Source of the DNA: CBINFS01 sp966250015
GTDB lineage: Bacteria; Bacteroidota; Rhodothermia; Rhodothermales; DASSAV01
Direction: 5' to 3'
Assembly (NCBI GenBank): GCA_966250015.1
Contig: CBINFS010000016.1
Coordinates: forward strand, 1 to 64,000
Length of the DNA stretch: 64,000 nucleotides
Part shown: piece by piece, positions 16,642-23,718 of the stretch
Layout of the letters: each line of letters begins with the position of its first letter
Position numbering within the stretch: position 1 is the stretch's first letter
The notes under the pieces: model-generated
Seen by the model: only the letters and a program-made list of their open reading frames with translations
Told to the model about the DNA's origin: nothing
Database searches by the model: none
Translations under genes and position numbers: made by a program

Positions 16642-16668
16642 GGAGGCGGTAAGGCCGGCTCCTTTTTT
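16642..16668 (+). terminator. terminator-like hairpin between rpoA and rplQ
   Basis: GGAG at 16642-16645 and CGG at 16647-16649 pair with CCG at 16655-16657 and CTCC at 16659-16662, with one G-G mismatch, followed by six T. It starts 17 nt after the rpoA stop. It could partly reduce rplQ expression; as rplQ is essential, complete termination is unlikely unless another promoter serves it. Confidence 0.45.
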
Positions 16669-16702
16669 ACCCTCCGATGCGGAGCTATAATTACCGAATA
16701 TC

Positions 16703-17410
16703 ATGCGACACCAGAGGAAAAGACATCGCATAGGCCGGCCGCATGCGCACAGGAAAGCGACGCTTGCAGCCCTGTCTACTGCGCTGATTACGCACAAGAG
16801 GATAACGACGACGCTTGCCAAAGCGAAAGCTTTGCGGGTTTACGTAGAACCGATTTTGAACCGTGCGAAGGAAGACACGACGCACAATCGGCGTGAGGTC
16901 TTCCGCCACCTGCAAAGCAAGGAAGCCGTAAAAGAGCTCTTCGGCGAGATAGCCGAACGTATCGGCGATCGGCCCGGCGGCTACACCCGCGTCGTCAAAC
17001 TGGGCGAGCGCGACGGAGACTCGACGGAAATGGCGGTTATCGAGCTCGTCGACTACAACGACGTCCGTCCCGATGGCGCAGCCGGTACGCGTAAGCGGCG
17101 CCGCACCCGTCGCGGTGGAAGCTCGGGGGCAAAACGTACCGAACCGGCAGCCTCGGCTGCCAAGCCCGCCGAACCGGCTAAGCCCGCTCCCGTAGAGGAA
17201 GCCGTCGGAACGGTGGAAGAGGTGGAAACCCCTGAGGACGTCACTCCGGTAGAAGAGGCTGAGGCCCCTGAAGAGGCCCCGGTTGAGGATGCTACTCCAG
17301 AAGCCGAGGCTACTCCCGAAGCCGAGTCCGCCGAAGAAACCACGGCTCAGGCTACTCCGGAGGAAGAATCCACTGAAAACGCTGAAGACGATAAGAAAGA
17401 AGAGGAGTAA
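16703..17410 (+). CDS. rplQ: 50S ribosomal protein L17 with long acidic tail
   Basis: A 235-residue protein; the L17 core takes residues 1 to about 120 (MRHQRKRHRIGRPHAHRKAT, LFGEIAERIGDRPGGYTRV). Then comes a basic patch, TRKRRRTRRGG (about 129-139), and a tail of about 90 residues made mostly of Glu, Ala, Pro and Thr, ending DDKKEEE. Typical L17 is 115-165 residues, so the tail is unusual. L17 sits near the exit tunnel rim. The tail's function is unknown; its DNA shows no frameshift and keeps codon-like composition. It is the last gene of the supercluster. Confidence 0.96.
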   Translation: MRHQRKRHRIGRPHAHRKATLAALSTALITHKRITTTLAKAKALRVYVEPILNRAKEDTTHNRREVFRHLQSKEAVKELFGEIAERIGDRPGGYTRVVKLGERDGDSTEMAVIELVDYNDVRPDGAAGTRKRRRTRRGGSSGAKRTEPAASAAKPAEPAKPAPVEEAVGTVEEVETPEDVTPVEEAEAPEEAPVEDATPEAEATPEAESAEETTAQATPEEESTENAEDDKKEEE

Positions 17411-17440
17411 TTACAGAACCCTCTCTTCGTGATTGAAACT

Positions 17441-17478
17441 AAAAAGGTGTCCCCGTCGAGTGCGGGGGCACCTTTTTT
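17441..17478 (+). terminator. intrinsic terminator of the ribosomal supercluster
   Basis: AAAAAGGTGTCCCCG at 17441-17455 pairs with CGGGGGCACCTTTTTT at 17463-17478, with a 7-nt loop: a long GC-rich stem whose 3' arm ends in a run of T. It stands 31 nt after the rplQ stop and is the clearest terminator of the window. The matching A-run on the left arm would allow it to act in both directions. Confidence 0.92.
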
Positions 17479-18334
17479 CTTTGCATTGACTAGAGCTTGA
17501 TGGCATGTTGCCTATGAGACGGGACGGCGAGACAAAACAAAACAACAGTCCACAGATGGACGCAGATTTCCCGCAGATGATTTTTTGAAGAGTGGGGCGT
17601 ACACGCATTGGCCCAGTGGCTCCGGGGGAGTCCGAAGGCGGGACGTTTTGTGTTACCGAAGGCCCTTAACAAATACGTCATCTCCGCGAAGGCGGAGATC
17701 CAGGCATGCATGCGGTCTGCTCCCACGGTACTAAACAAAGGGATCTACCGCTCAGTCACTCCGTGACGGTTCCCTGCGTCGATAGCAGGAGAGTCACGCC
17801 AAGGGGATCAACTACTGCGTTTCATTCTACTATTGGAGTAATCCAGACATGTTGCACTTCGAGAAGATTCCTACTCGCAAGGCTCGTCGGAATGACAAGT
17901 AGCGAGGTGTGGGTAAGTATCTGACCTCACTGCTATCGCCGTCACCCCACTCTGTCATCCCGAGAAGCCGTGCGACGAGGGATCTTTATGAAACGCTGCC
18001 TTCTGAATAGGCAATCAAGGTACGTACAGCACGCCTCCACCGATTATGTAGACCTTCTTCGCGTACTTAAACATACTGTTCACTTAATGGAAGACCGGAA
18101 CTGCGGATCAGGCGTTCAAGAAAAAGTGAAAGTCGACTATTTATTTTAACTTGTGCTAACTGGTGAGGGTTGGCTATTGCTTTTGGGATCGGAGTTGATT
18201 TGGTTGTAGGCTTTCGGCTTCGGCTGCTACTGCGTTTTATTCAGGGTTCGATCGATATGTTACCGGAACAGGTAGATTATCAAGAGTTTAACTGAAAGAG
18301 GCGTTCCCTGTAAGGGACCTATCGATAAAGCAGT
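17479..18334 (+). other. gene-free stretch with dispersed repeats (856 nt)
   Basis: No reading frame here looks like a gene. The first part holds a composite dispersed repeat (17546-17704). After it come two sequences of the 'cgtcatcccgagnnn...gggatct' kind, one inverted at about 17836-17905 (GAAGATTCCTACTCGC, CTCGTCGGAATGACA) and one direct at 17953-17990 (TGTCATCCCGAGAAGCC). From 18000 to the rel start the sequence is AT-richer and probably holds the rel promoter, but no clear -35/-10 pair can be named. Confidence 0.6.
17546..17704 (+). repeat. composite dispersed repeat, copy 1
   Basis: Block A (17546-17655) contains GTCCACAGATGGACGCAGAT, CCGCAGATGATTTTTTGAA and TCCGAAGGCGGGACGTTTT. Block B (17676-17704) is a 29-nt unit around the hairpin ATCTCCGC-gaag-GCGGAGAT. 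The same A-then-B order recurs near 39.0-39.5 kb in both orientations, and block B here is identical, inverted, to 39237-39265. It is noncoding. Confidence 0.75.
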
Positions 18335-20578
18335 ATGATCCAGTCTTCGATCGTCGAGCACATAGCCGAGCATCCGCTAAGTCCGGAGCTCGCTGATAAA
18401 CTCGACGCTTTATTAAAGTTGTGCCGTGAAAACCTCCCGTCCACCGACGAGAACCTCATACGGCGGGCTTTTCTGCTCGGCGCCTGGGCGCACCGGCACG
18501 ACAAACGTGCGTCCGGCGAGCCTTACATCACGCACCCTCTCGAAGTAGCACGGATCGTTGCACGTGACATCAGCTTCGACGACATCAGCGTCGCAGCCGC
18601 CCTTCTGCACGACGTCGTCGAGGATACCGAATTCTCTCTCGACTACATCCGGGAGGAGTTCGGCGAGACGATGGGCAACATCATCGACGGGCTGACGAAA
18701 ATCGGAGACGTTTTTGAAAGCCGCGAGCTTGGCCAGGCGGAAAACGTGCGCAAGCTCATGCTGTCGATGGCGACCGACATACGGGTTATCCTGGTGAAGT
18801 TTGCGGATCGGCTTCACAACATGCGCACCATCGAGTCGCTCCCGAAGCCGAAACAGCTTAAGATTGCCAGCGAAACGCGTGACCTGTTTGCTCCGCTTGC
18901 CCACCGGTTCGGGCTCTTTGCGGTCAAGAGTGAGCTCGAAGACCTGGCGCTCAAGGTGCTGGATCCCGATGGATATTATGAGATCGTCGGCGAGTTGCGC
19001 GCGACCAAGGCCGAGCGTGAGGCTTACATCGAAGCGTTCATCAAGCCGCTAAAGGAGCGTCTGCAAAGTTACGGGTTCGATTTCGAGATCAGTGGCCGCC
19101 CGAAGAACCTGTACTCCGTCTACCGGAAGATGAAGACGCAGAATAAGACCCTGGCGGACATCTACGACCTTTTCGCCATACGGGTGATCTTAAAAACGTC
19201 CGGTAGGGTGGGTAAGGAGGATTGCTGGCGTGTGTATTCGATCATAACCGACCTCTACAAACCTCTTCCCGAACGCTTTCGGGATTTTATTTCCGTACCC
19301 AAATCGAACGGATACCAGAGCCTGCACACGACCGTACTGGGACCGCAAGGCCGCCGCGTCGAAGTGCAGATCCGTACCCAGGAGATGCACGAGGTCGCCG
19401 AACGGGGTGTTGCCGCACACTGGAAATACAAGGAAGGCGTCGAAGATTCGGATCACCGCTTCGACAAGTGGCTAACCTGGGTTCGCGACCTTCTAGAAAA
19501 TCCGCGCCCCGAGCAGGCAACGGAATTCGTCAAAGAGTTTCGATTGAATCTCTACGACGAAGAGATTTACGTCTTTACGCCTAAGGGCCACCTGCTCAGC
19601 CTTCCGAGTGGCGCCACTCCGGTCGATTTCGCATTTCAGGTACATACGGAGGTAGGCTTCCACTGTATTGGAGCCAAGATCAACGGCCGGATGATGCCGC
19701 TTTCCTATAAGCTCCGAAGCGGCGACCAGGTGGAGATCATCACTTCCAAAAAGCAGACGCCCAATCCGGACTGGATGAAGTTTGTCGTGACGCACAAGGC
19801 CAGAAGCCGGATACGTCACTGGATCAACGAAAAAAGAAGGAAAGCGGTTGAGCTCGGGCGGGAAATGTTCGAGAAGAAGCTCAAAAAAGCGCACATCGAG
19901 CTCGACGAGCAGGACATACACCGGTACGTAAACCGACTGAAGTTTCCCAATCCGCAACAGATGTTCTACGAGATCGGTGTGGGGCTTTATTCGGTTGACG
20001 ATTTCATCCAGGCCGTCAAAAACGTCAGCAAGCCGGAAGAAGCAGAGAAGGAAGAATCGACTGACGAGGAAATTCTACGCTTGCAGTATGAAAACTTCCT
20101 CGATACCGCCCAATCTTCCGGCCGCCCTGCACTGATGATAGAAGGGGAGCTTCACACCGACATCGTGACGCGTTATTCCCCGTGTTGCAATCCGATCCCG
20201 GGAGACGACGTGTTCGGGTACGTCAGCCGCAGCGGAGGGATCAAGATACACCGTATCAATTGCCGCAATGCACCAAACCTCCTGATAAACCATCCCGACC
20301 GTATCGTACCGGTTGAGTGGAGCCGTCAGAAGGACGTTCAATTCGTAGCGGCGTTGCGGATCATGGGCGAAGACCGCGTCGGAATCGTCAGCGACGTCAC
20401 CACAGTCATTTCCAAGAACTTGAAAACGAATATCCGTTCCATTACTATCAGTTCGGATGATGGCGTCTTCGAGGGTACCCTGGTGGTGTACGTAAACGAC
20501 CTGGATCACCTCCGTCGTTTGATCGATCGGCTGAAGAAAATCGACGGTATACACGGGGTTTACCGGTTTGAAGAATGA
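18335..20578 (+). CDS. bifunctional (p)ppGpp synthetase/hydrolase Rel/SpoT
   Basis: A 747-residue long RelA-SpoT homologue that makes and degrades the alarmone (p)ppGpp. The N-terminal HD hydrolase domain is intact, with LLHDVVEDT (HD at 92-93, ED at 96-97). The synthetase domain follows (YDLFAIRVIL, SVPKSNGYQSLHTTV, VEVQIRTQEMHEVAERGVA), then a TGS domain (VFTPKGHLLSLPSGATPVDF), a helical/zinc-finger-type region with CCNPIPGDDV, and a C-terminal ACT domain. As both catalytic parts look complete, this is probably the single Rel enzyme of the cell. It is a monocistronic gene between two long spacers. Confidence 0.95.
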   Translation: MIQSSIVEHIAEHPLSPELADKLDALLKLCRENLPSTDENLIRRAFLLGAWAHRHDKRASGEPYITHPLEVARIVARDISFDDISVAAALLHDVVEDTEFSLDYIREEFGETMGNIIDGLTKIGDVFESRELGQAENVRKLMLSMATDIRVILVKFADRLHNMRTIESLPKPKQLKIASETRDLFAPLAHRFGLFAVKSELEDLALKVLDPDGYYEIVGELRATKAEREAYIEAFIKPLKERLQSYGFDFEISGRPKNLYSVYRKMKTQNKTLADIYDLFAIRVILKTSGRVGKEDCWRVYSIITDLYKPLPERFRDFISVPKSNGYQSLHTTVLGPQGRRVEVQIRTQEMHEVAERGVAAHWKYKEGVEDSDHRFDKWLTWVRDLLENPRPEQATEFVKEFRLNLYDEEIYVFTPKGHLLSLPSGATPVDFAFQVHTEVGFHCIGAKINGRMMPLSYKLRSGDQVEIITSKKQTPNPDWMKFVVTHKARSRIRHWINEKRRKAVELGREMFEKKLKKAHIELDEQDIHRYVNRLKFPNPQQMFYEIGVGLYSVDDFIQAVKNVSKPEEAEKEESTDEEILRLQYENFLDTAQSSGRPALMIEGELHTDIVTRYSPCCNPIPGDDVFGYVSRSGGIKIHRINCRNAPNLLINHPDRIVPVEWSRQKDVQFVAALRIMGEDRVGIVSDVTTVISKNLKTNIRSITISSDDGVFEGTLVVYVNDLDHLRRLIDRLKKIDGIHGVYRFEE

Positions 20579-20981
20579 CCTCCGGCCTGGCTCGTCAATC
20601 GAAGCTGTTTTTCCTATTCTCTTTCGTGAACTTTTGCCGTAGAATGCCGACATTACGGCTTTCAGGAACGATTGCGAGCCATTCGCGCAACATCCGTATT
20701 GTGCAGTCATTGAATAAGTGGATAAAACATAAATATTTTGTAACACGAGTGTGAGGTCGTTAACTTCTCCAGGTTTAGGTAGAACGTTTTTCGTAAACTC
20801 ATGGTGCTGAATCCTCCGAACTATTTATCTTAATTGGAGATAGTGCATTATCGATTCCTTTCGTACCTTGATGGAACGGTACGAAATTGATCAGGCAATG
20901 CACCGTTCGGTCCCCCGGGGCATTACCTCACCCACCCATTAATCATCATACACGAGTTGATCTAACAAGGAGTTTGCTATC
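20579..20981 (+). other. rel-HU spacer (403 nt)
   Basis: No gene is seen. A dyad GCCGTA (20636-20641) and TACGGC (20654-20659) followed by TTT is a weak terminator candidate for rel. An AT-rich block lies at about 20705-20745 and may hold a promoter. A larger structured element at 20843-20903 is listed separately. AAGGAG at 20967-20972 is the HU ribosome-binding site. Confidence 0.5.
20843..20903 (+). promoter_or_regulatory. nested inverted repeats in the HU gene leader
   Basis: An outer pair GTGCATT (20843-20849) and AATGCAC (20897-20903) encloses a perfect inner 9-bp pair TTTCGTACC (20859-20867) and GGTACGAAA (20878-20886) with a 10-nt loop; between them the arms are partly complementary. 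The whole could fold as one imperfect stem of about 61 nt, ending 78 nt before the HU start. It may be an operator or a structured 5' leader; no known riboswitch is recognised. Confidence 0.5.
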
Positions 20982-21389
20982 ATGCAGGACGTTACCATTC
21001 AGGACAGAGCCCGGACGTTGACAAAAAAGGATGTCGCACGCCGCGTTGCAGAACTAATGGATGAGCCTATCTATAAGAGTGAGCCCTGGGTGAGCGCCGT
21101 CATCAGTGCGCTTGGTGAGTTGATGATAGAAGCCGATCCTGAAATTCGTATTGAACTCCGCGACTTCGGTGTTTTTGAAGTGAAGAAGACCAAAGCGAAA
21201 CCGAAAGCTCGCAACCCCAAGACCAATGAGACGGTCTTCATTCCAAGCCGCCGCAAAACGCATTTTAAGCCCAGCAAAAAGCTGAAACAGGTACTTCAGA
21301 CGCCTTTGAAGGAGCTGAACTACACCATTCCGGATGGCAGTGCGGACAGCAAGGGCGACGCTGCGCTGAAGCAAAACGGAATGAACTGA
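20982..21389 (+). CDS. HU/IHF-family DNA-binding protein
   Basis: A 135-residue nucleoid protein. Residues of about 13-105 form the HU fold: LTKKDVARRVAELM, the GVFEVKKTKAKPKARNPKT arm and the FKPSKKLK end. It has an N-terminal extension of about a dozen residues and a C-terminal tail of about 30 residues that ordinary HU (about 90 residues) lacks. It binds and bends DNA in the nucleoid. The ATG has a strong AAGGAG 9 nt upstream, and a structured leader precedes it. It is probably monocistronic. Confidence 0.92.
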   Translation: MQDVTIQDRARTLTKKDVARRVAELMDEPIYKSEPWVSAVISALGELMIEADPEIRIELRDFGVFEVKKTKAKPKARNPKTNETVFIPSRRKTHFKPSKKLKQVLQTPLKELNYTIPDGSADSKGDAALKQNGMN

Positions 21390-21508
21390 TTGAACTTCTC
21401 AAGGGGGTGTCGTCCAGTCCTCTTTGATGAATACGTTGAGTGCGGGCTGGGAAGCAACTGCTTCTCCGCCCGCCTTCCATTTCTGGCCTCTGAACCCGTC
21501 AACGACCC

Positions 21509-21934
21509 ATGATCCCGGCCCGCGTGGTTGCGATTGATTACGGCCAGCGACGTGTGGGTATCGCGGTTGCCGATCCACTCCGGCTGTTCGCCCAATCCCA
21601 TGGCACGTACGATCCTGAACGCGCCCTCGAAGTCCTGCAAAAGATCTACAACCAAGAAGGCATCGAAACCGCTCTCATCGGGTGGCCTCTCACGCTGGAT
21701 GGGAAGGAAGGCGAGGCGACCGAAAGGGTTGCGGCATACATCGATCGGCTGAAGCTCGTTTTACCCGGCGTCGAGATCGTCAAATGGGACGAACGGTTTA
21801 CGTCGGAGCGGGCGAAGGAAATCATACGCGAGTCCGGTGCCCGCAAAAAAGCGCGCCGGGACAAAGCCAGAGTCGATGCGGCTGCCGCTTCGATAATGCT
21901 TCAGGAATATCTGGACGAGCATTCGGGCCGTTGA
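21509..21934 (+). CDS. ruvX: RuvX/YqgF Holliday-junction resolvase-like nuclease
   Basis: A 141-residue RNase H-like protein of the YqgF family. It begins with the catalytic-Asp strand VVAIDYGQRRVGIAVADP, carries IGWPLTLDGKEGEATERV (the conserved G-x-P motif) and KWDERFTSERAKEI, and ends with VDAAAASIMLQEYL, which holds the last acidic residues. The family works in 16S rRNA 5'-end processing and has been linked to recombination. It lies 96 nt before def, on the same strand. Confidence 0.94.
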   Translation: MIPARVVAIDYGQRRVGIAVADPLRLFAQSHGTYDPERALEVLQKIYNQEGIETALIGWPLTLDGKEGEATERVAAYIDRLKLVLPGVEIVKWDERFTSERAKEIIRESGARKKARRDKARVDAAAASIMLQEYLDEHSGR

Positions 21935-22030
21935 AAAACCCGAGTACCAGACAGGCACAAATTCGGCTTCTGATGGTTTATCGATAATCCTATCAGGTTT
22001 TTTTTCGATCAAAGAAGCACCCGACGACCT

Positions 22031-22600
22031 ATGATCCTCCCCATTTACGTGTACGGAGACCCGATTCTGCGAGAGGCTACCGAAGACGTAAAGGAGAATA
22101 CAGAAGACCTTCAGCGTCTGATCGACGATATGCTCGAGACGATGAGAGGCGCTTCGGGTATAGGCTTGGCCGCTCCTCAAGTCGGAAGGCGCGAAAGACT
22201 GTTCGTCGTCGATCTGGAACCAATGGCAGAAGCCGCTGCACAAGAGGGCGAGGTGCTGCCCGAAGGTCCGTTGGTCTTCATCAATCCGGAAATCGTGTGG
22301 GAGAGCGAGGAAGAAGTCGAATACGAAGAGGGGTGCCTCTCCATACCGGACATCCGCGACTACGTAACGCGGCCTGAGCGTGTGGCAATCCGGTATCTCG
22401 ATCGCGACTTCAAGGAGCAGGAAATCGAGATTGCGGGAACGTTCGCCCGGGTCGTCCAGCACGAATACGATCACCTTGAAGGTATACTTTTTGTCGATCG
22501 CCTGACTCCTTTCCGCCGCCGTATTCTTCGCAGGAAGCTCCGCGACATGTCCCGCGGGATCGTAGAAGCCGATTACCCGCTCGTCAAAAACGGCAAATAA
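22031..22600 (+). CDS. def: peptide deformylase
   Basis: A 189-residue deformylase that removes the formyl group from nascent proteins, before methionine aminopeptidase acts. All three motifs are present: GIGLAAPQVG (motif I), EEGCLSIP (motif II, metal-binding Cys) and QHEYDHLEG (motif III, HExxH-type with two His ligands). The metal is usually Fe(II) or Zn. It follows ruvX on the same strand. Confidence 0.97.
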   Translation: MILPIYVYGDPILREATEDVKENTEDLQRLIDDMLETMRGASGIGLAAPQVGRRERLFVVDLEPMAEAAAQEGEVLPEGPLVFINPEIVWESEEEVEYEEGCLSIPDIRDYVTRPERVAIRYLDRDFKEQEIEIAGTFARVVQHEYDHLEGILFVDRLTPFRRRILRRKLRDMSRGIVEADYPLVKNGK

Positions 22601-22631
22601 CCGCATTCCGTTTGGATCTTTCGGGTGTAGG

Positions 22632-22651
22632 CTGTTCTGTACCGAGAACAG
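22632..22651 (+). promoter_or_regulatory. palindrome upstream of the metal-uptake cluster
   Basis: CTGTTCT at 22632-22638 and AGAACAG at 22645-22651 form a perfect 7-bp dyad with a 6-nt centre, 84 nt before the small Cys/His gene. Position and symmetry suit an operator for a dimeric repressor, perhaps a metal sensor, but the sequence is not a recognisable Fur or Zur box. The claim rests on symmetry alone. Confidence 0.3.
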
Positions 22652-22734
22652 GGTAGGTAGTCCATCGTTAGATCAGCGATATGGAGTGATATTCCGGGTC
22701 ACTTCGTCGAGCAGGCTATCTCCAGCATTGCGGT

Positions 22735-23100
22735 ATGGGTCGTCGGGTCAAACAGTACGCCTGGATTTTACTTGCCACCTTTCTGGTGGGTGGTGTCCTG
22801 GGTCCTGTTGCACATCGGATCCAACACCTGGCATCGGGCTCTTACTCGATAACCGACGCCGCTGCTTCCATCGACCACGAAGCGCAAAGTGACTGCGTCC
22901 AGGGGTCAGAAGGTTCAGAATTTGGTCTCGAGGTAGGAACGTGTGCGATTTGTTCGGCCATCCTGAGCTACGTCTCTCCTGAGCCAGCCCTTCTGCTTTC
23001 TATTGAAAGCGTAGCGCTTCTCGACCGGGCATTTCCAGATTTTTCGGTATCTCGTTTTCTACCTTCCAACTCCGGCAGAAGCCCACCGGCGGCCGGTTAA
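22735..23100 (+). CDS. small Cys/His protein, DUF2946-like, of a metal-uptake cluster
   Basis: A 121-residue protein with an N-terminal hydrophobic signal (WILLATFLVGGVLGPVAHRI), several His residues, and a pair CAIC in the middle, ending SRFLPSNSGRSPPAAG. The C-x-x-C plus terminal R-x-P-P pattern recalls small exported proteins that accompany metal TonB receptors in this group of bacteria, some assigned to DUF2946. It is followed by a lipoprotein and a ZnuD-like receptor on the same strand, which suggests a part in metal uptake or sensing. The function itself is not known. Confidence 0.65.
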   Translation: MGRRVKQYAWILLATFLVGGVLGPVAHRIQHLASGSYSITDAAASIDHEAQSDCVQGSEGSEFGLEVGTCAICSAILSYVSPEPALLLSIESVALLDRAFPDFSVSRFLPSNSGRSPPAAG

Positions 23101-23107
23101 CACCACC

Positions 23108-23139
23108 GAGCTTCACGACCGTTACTGATCGTGAAGCTC
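23108..23139 (+). other. 11-bp perfect hairpin before the lipoprotein gene
   Basis: GAGCTTCACGA at 23108-23118 and TCGTGAAGCTC at 23129-23139 are perfect complements with a 10-nt loop. It begins 8 nt after the stop of the upstream gene. No U-run follows, so it is more likely an mRNA 3'-end or processing stem, or a bidirectional protein site, than a terminator. Confidence 0.6.
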
Positions 23140-23262
23140 CAGCGTGCCCGGTAATCTGTCCAGCACTCATTTCAAAACCGGGCAGATCTCCAATCTCCTG
23201 TTTGCCGGTATTGAGCTTTGATCGCTCGATGTCTTCCGTTGTATTCAATTGGAGGGTAAAAG

Positions 23263-23718
23263 ATGGTGTCGAAAGCCAGACTTCTGATTCTCGCTTTTTC
23301 CGTACTGTTGTTCCTTCCGGGTTGCGATTGGGTCGATGACACCCACGAGGCGCACGCTGATACAGAAGGATTTCAGATAGTGGTGGACGGCCAGGTCGTC
23401 GTGCAATGGCGTGAGGGCGTCGTTACCGGCTCAGTTCCCCTCGAAATCCCGATAGGCCAGTCGCACCACCTCACGGTTCGATTCCTCGATCACGACGGGA
23501 AGGTCATCCCGGTCGACGAGATCGATTCTATTACCGTCATGTCGGTGGAAGTAGCTGATCCCACGCTGGTCGAGATGGTGATGGATGACACGGATCCTTG
23601 GTCATTCGACCTCACGGGCATCGAGGCGGGCGACACCGAACTAAGCATCGGGCTCCGGCACGGTCCGGATCACTTCGACTTCACCCCGAGAGCGGTTTCT
23701 ATACGAGTGGTGGCATGA
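23263..23718 (+). CDS. lipoprotein partner of the TonB receptor
   Basis: A 151-residue lipoprotein. Signal peptide with lipobox LPGC (Cys-21), then DWVDDTHEAHADTEGFQIV, with closely placed His and acidic residues that could bind a metal. The rest is beta-rich (DGQVVVQWREG, SHHLTVRFLDHDGKVIP) and may form an Ig-like or metal-carrier fold. GGAGGG lies at 23251-23256 before the ATG. Its stop overlaps the receptor start by 4 nt (ATGA), so the two are translationally coupled, and it is likely a surface or periplasmic helper of that receptor. Confidence 0.8.
   Translation: MVSKARLLILAFSVLLFLPGCDWVDDTHEAHADTEGFQIVVDGQVVVQWREGVVTGSVPLEIPIGQSHHLTVRFLDHDGKVIPVDEIDSITVMSVEVADPTLVEMVMDDTDPWSFDLTGIEAGDTELSIGLRHGPDHFDFTPRAVSIRVVA

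Noticed and set aside
17676..17704. Hairpin as a rho-independent terminator
   Set aside because: No U-run follows, and an identical copy occurs at 39237-39265, so it is a repeat.
17706..17924. 72-codon frame after the rplQ terminator
   Set aside because: It runs through dispersed repeats and has no plausible protein pattern.
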